A stretch of DNA of 64,000 nucleotides from Allantophomopsis cytisporea (taxonomy: Eukaryota > Ascomycota > Leotiomycetes > Phacidiales > Phacidiaceae): contig CP103034.1 in assembly GCA_024752435.1 (NCBI GenBank), positions 1,488,001 through 1,552,000 of the forward strand, in the 5' to 3' direction. Under the pieces are notes generated by a model that worked only from the letters and a program-made list of their open reading frames with translations, did no database searches and was not told the origin of the DNA. Made by a program: the position numbers and the translations under genes. This document shows, in pieces, positions 33,556-44,878 of the stretch; position 1 is the first letter of the stretch; each line of letters starts with the position of its first letter.

Positions 33556-36500
33556 TTTGATGTTTGGAGGTGTTCTTAGAAAATGTTTTTGGAATCTGAA
33601 TATGCTGATTTTGAAAATTGAATTGATGCTGAGAGAGGTCTGCCTTTATAGATATTTTCATTAGCTAGTCTTCGAAGATCGCTTGATGATCTACTTCATA
33701 ATTCTCAGAACTTCTCAGCTGAAGGAGTTCGTTAGTGCTGACGTCTATTGACCAGCTCTGGGATTTGAAGCTCGTGATTTATCAGTTACGCCCAGTTTGT
33801 CATTGATGAGGATGAAGAATTGTTTTTTGTTACGCTATTAGCTGAATAACCACATTGATATTTCATTCCAGCTGAACAGATCGCATATGATATCCAATTG
33901 AATGAAGCGAGCCAAATGAGCTCGTGAGAGGAATCTTACTACAATTGCAATTGAGATATACAAAGCTCTTCGTAGTTAAGGACATCTGAAGTGATGTTAC
34001 CGTTAGTTGTGCAATATTATGAAATTAAGTTACATATACAATGATTAGTGATGTAGTTAGTGTATATCTTAGTGTGGCTCAGTCTTACATGAAAAAGCTT
34101 ATTCACCAACTCACATATCCGAAAATGATCGTCTTACTACCCTTTAAAACCTGTAATGAATAGACTTAGGGTTACAGCTTTCTTTGTAGTTACACTGCTT
34201 AGGAGCGATTAGTATAGCTGAGATTATGAAAGCACCGATGAATACGAGATTATAGTCTGCAATAACATATCTACATGATCATGGGGTAAGAGGAGGTAAA
34301 AGCCAAGACAGAGAATTGAGTACCATGATTCATAACACCGGACTTATCTCCGTATTCTGTGGCACGTAAGAAAATCAAATGAATGTCGGTTCATCCACCT
34401 GTTTCTGATATCGATTCAGTATGATAAGGAAGGATCGAATCGAAGCCATCACCAAAAGACTAAAACCTGACTAGAGCAGACGTTTTCAGTTTAAGCCCGC
34501 AAAGCTGAATCACAGAGACAGACCGGTAGCAAGAGTGTTCAGGCAAGACAGTTAATTCAATAGATAATTTGGAAGGACAAACAACATCTCTATCCGAAGA
34601 TTTAAAAAGTCTCGAGGCATCTACGATATTACACAAGTGTAAATTACATGAAGTGATCGAAAGCTTTATCTTCAGTGATACCCATGAGTTCCACGATATA
34701 TTCAAGATCTTTACTTCTCGACCTTGATATCGAATAGTGTAGAATTCTATAATACCAGAGAAAAGTCTTCTAACTGTATATATCACCACTTTGCTCAAGA
34801 CAACAACTTATAAAAGAAACCTCAAGATATGTATAATAAATGCTAAGTTTTATGTTGCATTTATACAAAATCCACGCTATGCTAAGTCAGATCTAGAACC
34901 GAAATGCAATACACACATGGCAACAAATACACGTCATGAGTTGTTCAGCTGTTCCCTCAAGTGCACTTCTCACCGCGATCAATTACCTCATTGAGCTGCA
35001 CCGTATCAGTATCATGACAGAATAGTGGTCAGCATTGTGGTAAGCATCGTAAGTAAATTTCTTCAGACTCGTGGTCACATCTACGCCTCCTGCAGAACAC
35101 TTTCCATCCCTTAAAAAGCCTCAACTTCCCTTGCCTTCATCTTTAGGGACTCCGGGGCAGACTCGACCTGGTTGACACCTCTGATCGAACTCCAATTATC
35201 GCCTTTCTACCAAATCTAGTTTGGCGCGTTTATATCCCTTATACCAACCTCGGTATCAGCTTCACAAATATTTCTCTCTTGTTGTAATCGAGTTTGCCTA
35301 CACAGGCTTTTTACAAAGTTTTTAACAGCTATCATTACCAATTTCGTTTCTATTAACTTGATCTATATTTCTTAGTAAGTTTTTCAAGCACTTGAAATTG
35401 CGTATCTATCTGCTTGTCTTGGTTTAATGGTCTACACATGACAGGAAGAAGCCGAAGGAAATTTATATTTAAAGTGATCTATAGTAGTAAACGAAATAAC
35501 CGTATGTAAGATGGAAACAAAACAGAATTATGATAAAAGTGAGAAATTTTTGATATCGAAACCAGCGACTTCTTGGCATCTAGAGAAATACTCTTATGTC
35601 TCTTATTTTTATCGCAGTACGCGGTGTACAGTTAATACAAGGAGCGTTCAGGACTTAGGTATCAATCGACTGAAGAAGAAGTAGAACAGGATACTCTGCG
35701 CCTACCTGAATGTTACCTAGTTGCACGGTGTACTATGTACGTAATTTGGCAATCACGTAACAAGTGGGGAATTCTCACTTCACATTCTGATGAAGCAAGT
35801 GCGATTTGGTATTAACCATGTATACTGACGTATTTTGGGGAATATATATCGCTCTTTGCTACAAAGATCGTGCAGCAAGGTGATTTTGGTGAGCGATTGG
35901 CAAATATAAATGAAATTTTGGGTGCTGTTGGACAATCAAAATATATAAGATAGCACCGCGATGATGAGTTAGCTTCTTTTAGGTAGCAGGTAGTAGAAGG
36001 AAGTACAAGGTGGAATTTCCAAGTTATTAAAGATCGCCGATATAAACGAGTAATGAAACAGCGGATAGTAATCTTCTTTCTTCAACGATGGGTAGTAATA
36101 TGTGGTGGAGGGACATTCATAGGAGGACGTAAATATGAAATAGTATTGACAACATTCTTATCATATACTTCTATATGGACATGTTATTTATAACCATCTT
36201 GGTATCATAATCAAGTTACAAAACAATTACAAAACAACGAGTTTCTCTGTATACTCTGATAAGCCTTATTACTTATAGAACCAGCAATAAGGAGGTCTCT
36301 CATGATGTGTTGGTTTCATACGTGTTTGGATGCTGAATCCGGATTAGTTTGAAAGATCTCTGTAGGTCGATTACACGTCGGAATACCCTATTCGTGTTTC
36401 TATGGACATCGCACGATGTTAGAATGCCTCCAGAGACCTAGACTTTAGGTTTCGGAGAGCATTTAGAACCAGATAATAACGTGAGAGCATTTAACACAAC

Positions 36501-36561
36501 AATTACACCCGATAAAAGGTATTTCTACAAGAACTTCTTATCTTGAACATGTATTATTCCG
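33556..36561. other. AT-rich gene-poor island, no genes recognised
   Basis: 3 kb of AT-rich DNA; the left part is the upstream region of the small secreted-protein gene and the right part the 3' flank of the PaiB-like gene. No credible coding frame, RNA gene or intact repeat element seen. Confidence 0.5.
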
Positions 36562-37359
36562 TCACAAAGACTTAGGTTCACTCTTCCTTGCCTCAGCCAG
36601 TGCAGCTCTCTCTTCCACGGCATCAGCAATCTTCAAAGCCGATTCAGTTTTCAAGTCCCTGAACCCATCAATAACCCCAACACGATCGCCTTCTGGCTTC
36701 TCTTGGCTCATCTTGAACTTGCCCTCCATTGACCTAATTTCAATTTCTACACCAATAATATTTTTCTTCAAAAGCTCAATATATTGGCTGGGTGCATCAG
36801 CCAGCTCCCATGCCTTTGGTGTGTCCTTCTCTCCGTGCCCCATAATCGAAGTTTCCAAGTGTGCTGCAAGATCAGAAAGCTGCTTCGTAAGATAAGTAGC
36901 TGTCGTATCATCCTCACTCTCGAAATAAACTTTCGCCGTACCGTAAACCTGCACAGCGGAGTAATTCCAAGTCGGTGCAACCTTCCCACTCGCAGGGCTA
37001 GTGACCTTGTAGAAACTAGGAGTCAAATAGTGGTGTGCGGGGCCATTGAAGAGTACGAGAACATCTTCCTGAAGGACATTCTTTAGCGATACTGGAGTCG
37101 AGGCCGATGATGTAGGCACCAAAGAATCAACAATGGCTTTTGCTTGTGGATTCTGCCTGCCCATATGTCCTCGAAGTTTCCCCAACTCAGTCTCACTGTC
37201 ATGGTCGTCCACGTCGATAAGCCAAGGTATATGTGAGGACTGAATAAAAGGGTGGACCTTCGATCTTATTGCAGTGGTAAGAATGCCGAGTGGATTTTCT
37301 CGGATAAACTGACGCAAGAGACGAATATCACGCTCAACGTGAGCTGCTGTCAGATACAT
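36562..37359 (-). CDS. PaiB-like FMN-binding split-barrel protein
   Basis: Single exon of 265 residues from ATG at 37359. The N-terminus MYLTAAHVERD, then IRENPLGILTT, SSHIPWLID, GKLRGHMGRQNPQAKA, VLVLFNGPAHHYLTPSFY and PTWNYSAVQVYGTAKV follow the PaiB/FMN_bind_2 family (PF04299) along its whole length. The fungal members are about 230-280 residues, so it is full-length. Bacterial PaiB is described as a transcriptional regulator of sporulation and protease genes; in fungi the role is undefined and a flavin- or heme-related redox or detoxification function is as likely. The tail after residue 235 is charged and Ala/Glu/Lys-rich. No intron and no nearby gene. Confidence 0.88.
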   Translation of the reverse strand: MYLTAAHVERDIRLLRQFIRENPLGILTTAIRSKVHPFIQSSHIPWLIDVDDHDSETELGKLRGHMGRQNPQAKAIVDSLVPTSSASTPVSLKNVLQEDVLVLFNGPAHHYLTPSFYKVTSPASGKVAPTWNYSAVQVYGTAKVYFESEDDTTATYLTKQLSDLAAHLETSIMGHGEKDTPKAWELADAPSQYIELLKKNIIGVEIEIRSMEGKFKMSQEKPEGDRVGVIDGFRDLKTESALKIADAVEERAALAEARKSEPKSL

Positions 37360-38961
37360 TGTCGATAGTCTATGGTGGCTACTGCAGTATTTGAACTTAT
37401 TTGTGCAATGAATCTTTTACATTTGCTTTGTATGTCAGCACAGGATAAAGTGATGACAATGATTGTTCAGCTAGTGTTTGTAGGGAGTATGTGCAATTCA
37501 GAGGAAATAGATGATATCGGAATTGCAAAGCTCAAGATAAGATGCGCCTGGTGGGTATGTATTCAAAATAGCTGATGTCTTGTCTATGCTGAGATAACAA
37601 TTGCATAGTCGATATTTAAATCGTAGCGCACTCCACTCTTAGCTCCGGGTATGTATCCCCGCAAAGTGAGTCATGTGACTTGGTTTTGCGCTGGAGTTAA
37701 TAAGAGCGGGTAGCGAAGGGTGATTGCGCTGGGATACTTTAAAAATAGCATAACCGTTAGGTGACCATTTCAATTGAATATAGGGGAAAATGAACTATTC
37801 GGTATATTTAAAGTACAGAACAGGAAAGGAAAATTGAAGAAAAAGTTTGGAACTGTAGTATTTTGCTAAACATAATCCGCCAAACTTTATGCGACACGAA
37901 TCAAATGTTGTAGTTGGTCACTTAGTACCACTAGTAAGTCAATAAAAATAAAAATATTATTACATATGATTAGTAGCTTTGAAACGTAGGGGACGTTTTG
38001 ATGGTTTTAATTCTATCAAAGGTGAAGTTAAGTAATAGCTCAGAAGTTTGCTAATGTCAAATGTTTATCCTCCCAACGTATATAGCCTGGAGCTGGTGGC
38101 TCTGAGAACGGATACAACAACGCATGCTTATGCTATGATATGTTCGAAGCGTCCTATAGTCGCTATCTTCTTGCAAGTAAGCCTTTAATAGTTTATGATT
38201 TGCCTTGGTACGCACGACAAATAAGACTACATGTGCCTATGATGAAAACCGCTATTGTCTGGAATATATAACGAAAGGAATAGACTAAGATCGACTCTCC
38301 TAACAAGTCATATACATACATTCTACTTTATCGCTCGACTTTTGGCAAGCAGGCTGAGGATCTTGAACACTGCCTTACCTATACTATAGAGTACTATGGA
38401 TATTTGGGCACTTCTATAATATCTCATCTCGTATGATGGGCTTATTATCCAGATATAAGAAAATCCTGTCAACGATGTATTTTACCTATTTGACGTAGTG
38501 CTATTTGAACCAGAATTATAAATCACATAATATATACAATGATAATGTAACTTACTTTAGTACGACATCTGTCGATATACACTTTTACACTAGTGGTTGA
38601 ACTGACAGGTGTAAGCAGTTCCTAGATAGGAAGCGGAAACTCTGCACACACATAATGTATAAATAATAGTGTGTAAACAGTATCCGTGGCGCAACTGAGG
38701 AAGCATCTTCCCAAGTTACATCAAACCTACGGACTTTTTAGGAAGAGTGGTTGTGACATATCAAACGTAGCTTGAACGTGCAAAGATTGTGAAGTAAGGT
38801 GAGGTTGAAGAACTATGGATACAAGAACGTTAGAGTCTTTGGCTCTTGCATTCAGAGCTTGATAAGTCGATCAGGTGTATTTTATCGGTTCTCGTAGTTC
38901 GTATTGCATGAGAGGACGCAAAGCCACTGAGAGAAATTGTGAATATATCCAAATGTGAGGT
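37360..38961. other. AT-rich intergenic region, no genes recognised
   Basis: 1.6 kb. The left part is the upstream region of the PaiB-like gene; the rest is AT-rich without open frames that look coding. Confidence 0.5.
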
Positions 38962-40247
38962 CTATCTCGAATCTTCTAGCATCTTCAGGGCATTCTCAAC
39001 CGAAGCCTCCAAGTCTTCTTCCCAAATCCAATCAAACCTTTGCTTGACATTCTTTTCCAAGGCCTTCATGTCATCACCAATGACTGGATCGGAGAGGTCA
39101 TACATGATTCCTGCCTCGTTACTTGTTCTAACAACTTTCTGAGCTCTTGGTCTCCTAATTTGGTCATATATCTTGAAGATCGTTGGAAGTTCCGCGGAGC
39201 TTCTTGCTTGTGAGAGAAGACGAGAGAAAATAAGGGCATCTTCAAGTCCCTGTCCTGCACCGGCAGCCTGGTGTGGCGTAGAAGCATGCGCGGAGTCGCC
39301 GAGAAGAACTACACGGTTGCGATAGTAGGTAGGGGTATCGAGGTTGTGGAAGAGAGCCCATTGAACCGGATTGAGAGTCTAAAAGTCAGCAGGTGTATTG
39401 CAAATGGGAACGTATATATTAGACTCACAGATACAAGGTTTACCAAAGGCTCAGAAAACCCTTCAAATTCCTTTACCATCTCTTCTTTGCTCACTGGTTT
39501 CTGCCAAGCAGGATAAGTCCAACTCTCGTCCCGGCGTTGGAAAGCAATCACATTCAATTGTGTGCCATGAGAGATGGGATAACTCGTAAGATGACGATTC
39601 TTCGCCATATACATCTTACTGTTCTTGGCGTTGTCGCCCAGAATCTGCACTGCCTGGTCCATAGATAATACTTGTCTATAGGCATATGTGCCCGAGTATG
39701 TTGCATCCTTAAATTCCTTGCCCACCACATATTCTCTGAAAGGGCCTTTACCACCGTCGCAACCCACAATAGCATCGCCAATTGCCACTTCGCCATCCTT
39801 GAAAACCACAGCTACTCTGCCATCATCCTGCTCTTTAATGCCAACTGCATCTTTTCCAAACCTCATCATGCCCTCCGGCAGTAATTTTTTGCCGATCTCC
39901 AATAATTGTTTTCGATGTGCCGAGCTTCTTTTGAAAGCACCGCTGCTGACTTCAATTGGCTCAAAGGTCTCATCCTCAGCGAGAAGCACATCAAATATTG
40001 CATTTCTCTTTTTTGGATCGGCGTTCCCCGTAGCAACTTCATCGTAGAAGGCTGCATAGCGCTCGTCGAGTAATTTCATAGCACGCATAGCATTTGGTCC
40101 TAGCCCTATGCCAGCACCCAGTGCCACAAACTCTGGCTCACGTTCATACAATGTGTATGGGATTTGCTGTTTTGTGAGAGCAATTGCAAGCAGAATACCT
40201 ACTATTCCCCCGCCAACGATGAGGACATGAGGTTTTGGTTCTGCCAT
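38962..40247 (-). CDS. FAD-dependent aromatic monooxygenase (salicylate hydroxylase-like)
   Basis: Uses NAD(P)H and oxygen to hydroxylate an aromatic acid, in the cytosol. Exons 40247-39429 and 39378-38962 (50-bp intron) encode 411 residues, the usual length for this class A group. It has the N-terminal dinucleotide fold VLIVGGGIVGILLA, the DG motif GCDGGKGPFRE, and the GD motif VVLLGDSAHASTPHQAAGAGQG with the following LEDALIFSRLL helix. It is divergent from a Dal5-type transporter with about 1 kb between start codons, consistent with uptake plus hydroxylation of one substrate. If the substrate is salicylate the product would be catechol, the substrate of the intradiol dioxygenase at 62-63 kb, but substrate specificity cannot be read here and secondary-metabolite tailoring is an alternative. 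Confidence 0.9.
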
Positions 40248-41289
40248 CTTGCAATTCTTGTGATGGTAATTCGAAAAGTATGGAGAGGATTGTATTCTGG
40301 AGTACTAAAGCTCTGGTGTTCAGCGATTAAGTCTCATGCACTTGGAATTCGTCGGATGACTACTTCGGAGACAGGGGTATTGCTTCCGCATTATCTTCAG
40401 ATGCACACTCGTGTAAACATTCGCATCCACACTGTGGGTCTGACCCTTACTGTCCAACGTTAAGTGATGGCTACGAACCGAACTTCCTCATGGTTGGAGG
40501 AATTCCCATGCTTCGATGCACATTCCTGGCCCGAGAAACTACCAGCGTGCGCCATAGGTGCGCACTGATCATGATTATGCATGCAAATGCACCCTCTGTT
40601 CCTCGGTCGTATCATCTCTTCATCTTTGCGGGCAACCATTGCATTTAGCGAAGATCTGCAAGTGCATTGACCACCGTCAGACTTCCGTACTTCCTAAGCT
40701 TTCCACCAATGCTCAACAGTTACTCAGAGTTTTGACATATATGAATCGGGTATCCTTGGAATCACTATCTTAAACCTTGGAGTATCTGGTTAATTCAAGT
40801 TGTATATATAAGGGTAAAAACATATTGACTCTTAGTGCTGACGCGATCCTTCTTGCTCAGATGTGATAGTTGCCATCATAGAGATAACTGTAGTTGCATT
40901 GATTACAAGTCTGTAAGATCCACTGCCTTGCAGAACATCTAAACTCAATTCGTACTTCTCCATTGGTACTGTCGTAAGGTAGAGCCAACAAAACTTGCGA
41001 AACACATCTAATTCTCTACCCGATGGTTGACTCAATGCGTAAGTTCTGGGATCTCGGAAGAAAGATTCTCACAAATGAGACCCTACAAATCATCGTGGCA
41101 AACACAAAGCTCTAGCTATACCTCAGCTTCATACATTTTCACTCGAATCTTCTCAGTCTTTCTGTTTTCTACATTGTAAATTTTTTTGTTTTTATAAACG
41201 AGTCTTCTTATTTTTATATATAGCATATTGTTTTCTTCAAAGGTTGTTTGTGCTCCGGACTCAACTATCACCTTTATTATTCTTGCACA
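40248..41289. promoter_or_regulatory. Divergent promoter region, FAD hydroxylase / transporter
   Basis: 1.04 kb between the start codons of the divergent hydroxylase and transporter genes. No coding sequence recognised. A TATATATAAG-like element near 40800 and AT-rich, pyrimidine-rich sequence just before 41230 may serve the transporter. Shared regulation is inferred from layout only. Confidence 0.4.
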
Positions 41290-42954
41290 ATGTCAGAAGG
41301 GAAAGATATTTCAGCGGTCGCTGAACCATGTTCTTTGGCCGGATGCAGCGACGATGACTCGATCGAAGAATTTCGCAGGAAGAATACCAAGATAGCCGAT
41401 TGGATTTTGACACCAATGTTATGTCTCCTCTATATGACTGCCTTTCTCGATCGAACGAACATTGCCAATGCAAAGATTGAAGGCCTAATTCCAGACCTGA
41501 AGCTCGGAAGTACCGGCTACAATACTGCGCTTTGGGTGTTCTATCTCCCTTTTGTTCTTCTCGAGATTCCAAGCAATCTCATCCTCAGCGCGAAGAGTCG
41601 CTCTGGCCGGAGAATTGCACCTAGCCACTGGATTGGTTTTATATCTTTTGGTCTTGGTAAGATTTGGCACGATCCTTCATTAGCGTTTACTAACGTGAGA
41701 TTTTTAGGCGTATGTAGTATGTGCCAAGGCCTTGTAAAGACTGGTGGTCAACTCTACGTTTGTCGTTTCTTCATGGGAGTGTTCGAAGCTGGAATTGCTC
41801 CTGGTAAGTCCCCAAGCAAGCCTTTTTCTTGTGGAGAATAACACGATATCAGGTGCTGCATATTTGATGAGCCAATACTATCCTCGGCACGTCTTTCCAC
41901 TAAAATATACGTTATTCTTTGTTTCGGCACTTGTTGGCAATAGCTTCAGCGGTGTAAGTGCACCTATACTTACATATTGGCGCTTCTGACATGAATATAG
42001 TTTCTCGCCTTCGCAATAGAAAGCCTCGATGGTACAGATGGATATGAAGGATGGCGATGGTAAGTATCTGGAGCATGATGCATGAAAGCATCTTTCTAAG
42101 GGGATTATAGGATCTTTATCATCGAAGGAATATGGTCCATTGTTCTGAGCATTGCTATCATGTTAGTCTTTCCTGGCAAGTCATTCATTGAGTTTCAAGA
42201 CAAACTCGTCATGGACGATCCACATGAAATTCTTACCTGGAAGACTCTCGTCGCTGGTCTTCGTGACACGGTTAAGAACAAGTTCATTTGGCTGATGTAA
42301 GTTCGTGCATCCAACAATTCTATTTGAAAAAATTCTGACACCATCAGGACATTGGCCTACTTTTGTGCCGACAATGGCGTCTCCTCCACCGTGGCATTCC
42401 AACCCACAATCCTCACGCAACTCGGCTGGACATCCCGCCAAGCTCAACTCCATTCAATGCCTGTCTACTTGTGTTCTATAGTCATATGCCTTGCGTGTAG
42501 TCGAATTTCAGGAATGGTAAAGCTCCGCTTTCCATTCATCATCGCTGGATTTTGTCTAGCCATTGTGGGCTGGGTAATCCAATACGTCTTGGTCCCATCG
42601 GCTGCTGTTCGCTACTTCGGCATCTTCTGCATCCCTATTGGATCGTACATCGCCATGCCTCTTCTTGTTGCTTGGAACAATGATAATCTGCACTCTTCAA
42701 CTCAGAGGTCTGTCGGCACTGCGCTGCAACTTGCACTTGGCAACAGTGCCAATTTCGTGAGTAGCAATGTCTTTATCACGAATCAGGCCCCAAAATATCC
42801 GGTAGGATATGGCGTTGGCCTTGCTCTTGCTGTCATTGGCGCTGCTACAATTCTCGTTTTGGTCTTGCTCTTACGAGTAGAGAACCAGAAAACAAGGGCG
42901 ACAGAAGAGTCTGGATTGAGTGAGGGTCAAGAAGCGCATCTGCACAGTTTTTAA
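41290..42954 (+). CDS. MFS transporter, Dal5/allantoate permease (anion:cation symporter) family
   Basis: Plasma-membrane symporter for organic anions such as nicotinate, allantoate or aromatic acids. Six exons (41290-41656, 41708-41803, 41853-41953, 42001-42059, 42111-42296, 42348-42954; introns 47-51 bp) encode 471 residues. Family features: MLCLLYMTAFLDRTNIANAKI in the first helix, LLEIPSNLIL, RFFMGVFEAGIAPG, EGWRWIFIIEG, and in the second half QPTILTQLGWTSRQAQLHSMPVY and AMPLLVAWNNDNLHSSTQRS. The ATG at 41290 is preferred to the in-frame ATG at 41248 because the family starts with a short acidic cytoplasmic tail. The central cytoplasmic loop is short: the WLTEEER-type segment is missing between FPGKSF and DDPHEILTWK. 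Probably functional; substrate unknown, likely that of the neighbouring hydroxylase. Confidence 0.9.
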
Positions 42955-44220
42955 GCTTATCGCTATTTGCTGTGCCATTCTCGGTACACTCTTTAACAAT
43001 TTCATCTTACACCTCTGGATTTCTCTTTCAGAGTTTTTAATATAACAGAGGTATCCAATAGTAATCACACGGTGACAACAGTAATGGAAAAAAGATGTTG
43101 TATTATGATTTCCAGAACAATGAGGTTCAATCCAGTCAATATAAGCGAATCAGTAAGTCTCATCATTAAGTGGAGCTTTTCTATAGCTACTATGTTTTCT
43201 ACTTTTTCTTCTCATCTGTCTAGTCATCCACGTAACTAAGCTTCTTACTACATGTCAAATTGGAGAAACAATATGCTGAGATCCGAAGGCTAAATCTGTA
43301 ATTAGCTATAGCCGGGATCGTCGACATTCAGACCTGTCTGGGATGTCTTATTTACAATGAGTCAGCCAAATTCATGGTTTCAGTAGCATGCATACGTTGA
43401 ATGTTTCCAGATGCGGGGGTACTTATTAAAGTCTTGTTAGCTAAAGTAGCTATAGTTACGCAACCATCTTTACCCAGCATTGTGTAAACGCTTTTGATAA
43501 GAAAGAAGAGCATAGCTGTGAGACTCGGAGATGCAGGTGTTCTAGTTAGGTACTTGGGGAAAGAGTATCGATTAAACGTTACGACTTCCCAAGGGCTAGT
43601 TACTATCAAATTATAACGTAATTAGCTTATCATGGCTCATTAATCCTCAACCATAACCACATTTAATATGTATAGATTGTAATTGTTGAAGACTAGTGAA
43701 AGCATAGTAGAGGTACTTGTAGACACCACGCTCAAGACGCGGTGTAGATGGTCAATCAACAAGAGATCAAGAGATAGAACTTCGATTAGTGCCAGGCTGC
43801 GTTGTTTTGTTCAGATCCCTGTTTAGTGGACTGGATGCACTCGAAATCCACCAGAATTTTGAGAATCTTCATCCACTTAGTGTTCTAATCTAACTAACTT
43901 TTGCCGTTACCTCCCATTTTTAAATCTATACGGACTGTGTTCAGCGAAAAATGGTTGTCGAGAGACGGGCGAGAAAGCAGATTCCGTTGGTATGACTAGA
44001 GTTACCCAGAAGTACAAGATTCACCATCGACTGCCTGTCCAAGTAATACAAGACAAAGGAAGGTAAGATATCTTGTTTTGTTATAGAATGAGTATATTGT
44101 TCTTCAGGTAGATAATAGACTTGTCTTTGTAATATTACAAAGAAGCATTTTGTTGAGCATTTATAGATCCTGTACAGCAAAACTAGAAAACTCACCGAAA
44201 GTTGAAAGTCCACCTCATCT
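42955..44220. other. Intergenic, no gene recognised
   Basis: 3' flank of the transporter gene followed by AT-rich sequence. Short frames at 43352-43609 and 43941-44213 (minus) have no domain or family resemblance and are not called. Confidence 0.5.
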
Positions 44221-44541
44221 CTAGATCATGACAATTTCACAGATGGGCTGTTGTGGTCCTAGGATGCGAAGAACTTTGACCTGCGTCTCGGTATTCAAGA
44301 TACCCGTCAGGGTCCGGGCATTCTTGTTAAAGAGCGTCACGCCATCCTTGAAGTATTCTGCTTTTGGCGTATTTGATTCAAGACATCATAATGTAATCAA
44401 ACGATGTCGCGGGTTTCCCGGCTTTGTGTAGCGGAGGATGTCTTGAACATCGTAGGATATATTGTCTTCTTCGCTGCGAATTTTGCCTCTGCTAGGGTCG
44501 AATGTGTAGTCAGCTTTCTTCGATTGAGGCGTAGGAAACAT
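44221..44541 (-). CDS. Small unknown protein, left flank of the broken large gene
   Basis: From ATG at 44541 the frame reads MFPTPQSKKADYTFD and continues to an in-frame TGA near 44391; beyond it the same protein seems to continue as YFKDGVTLFNKNARTL through VKVLRILGPQQP to a TAG at 44221. A 45-bp intron (about 44355-44399, GTTTGA to CAG) would join the halves in frame and give about 91 residues, but its donor is weak, so a nonsense mutation is possible instead. No signal peptide or membrane helix. I do not recognise the family. It faces away from the large broken gene that begins 340 bases to its right, and a second small protein gene lies on the other side of that gene. Confidence 0.5.
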
Positions 44542-44878
44542 TTTGTGTTGGTAGTATGAAGGTAGTTATGACTAGTTTTGAGGATATATGTTGATGAGAT
44601 GTATGTAAATTATCGTGTATGATCTTTACAAGGTAAAACACTTTCAAGCTGGAAGAGCTAGCTCTATAATCTACTGTCATGATCTCTTGTCTGAAGCTGT
44701 TGACCTATTCTGCAATCGGCCGATGATCATAGGAGTATGAGTTCAAACGAATGCTTATTTAAACAGAGCCCGCTGAAATAGGGGTTGAGTGGTAAAGATG
44801 ACAAGGAGTTGTTAAGGATTTTGCTTTAAGCATGCAAGAAACAAGACATCATATGAAGTGGTCAATTGAACGAGGTAC
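44542..44878. other. Short intergenic region
   Basis: 337 bases between the small minus-strand gene and the first recognisable codons of the broken large gene. No start codon for the large gene's frame is present here: an in-frame TGA lies at 44867-44869. Confidence 0.5.
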
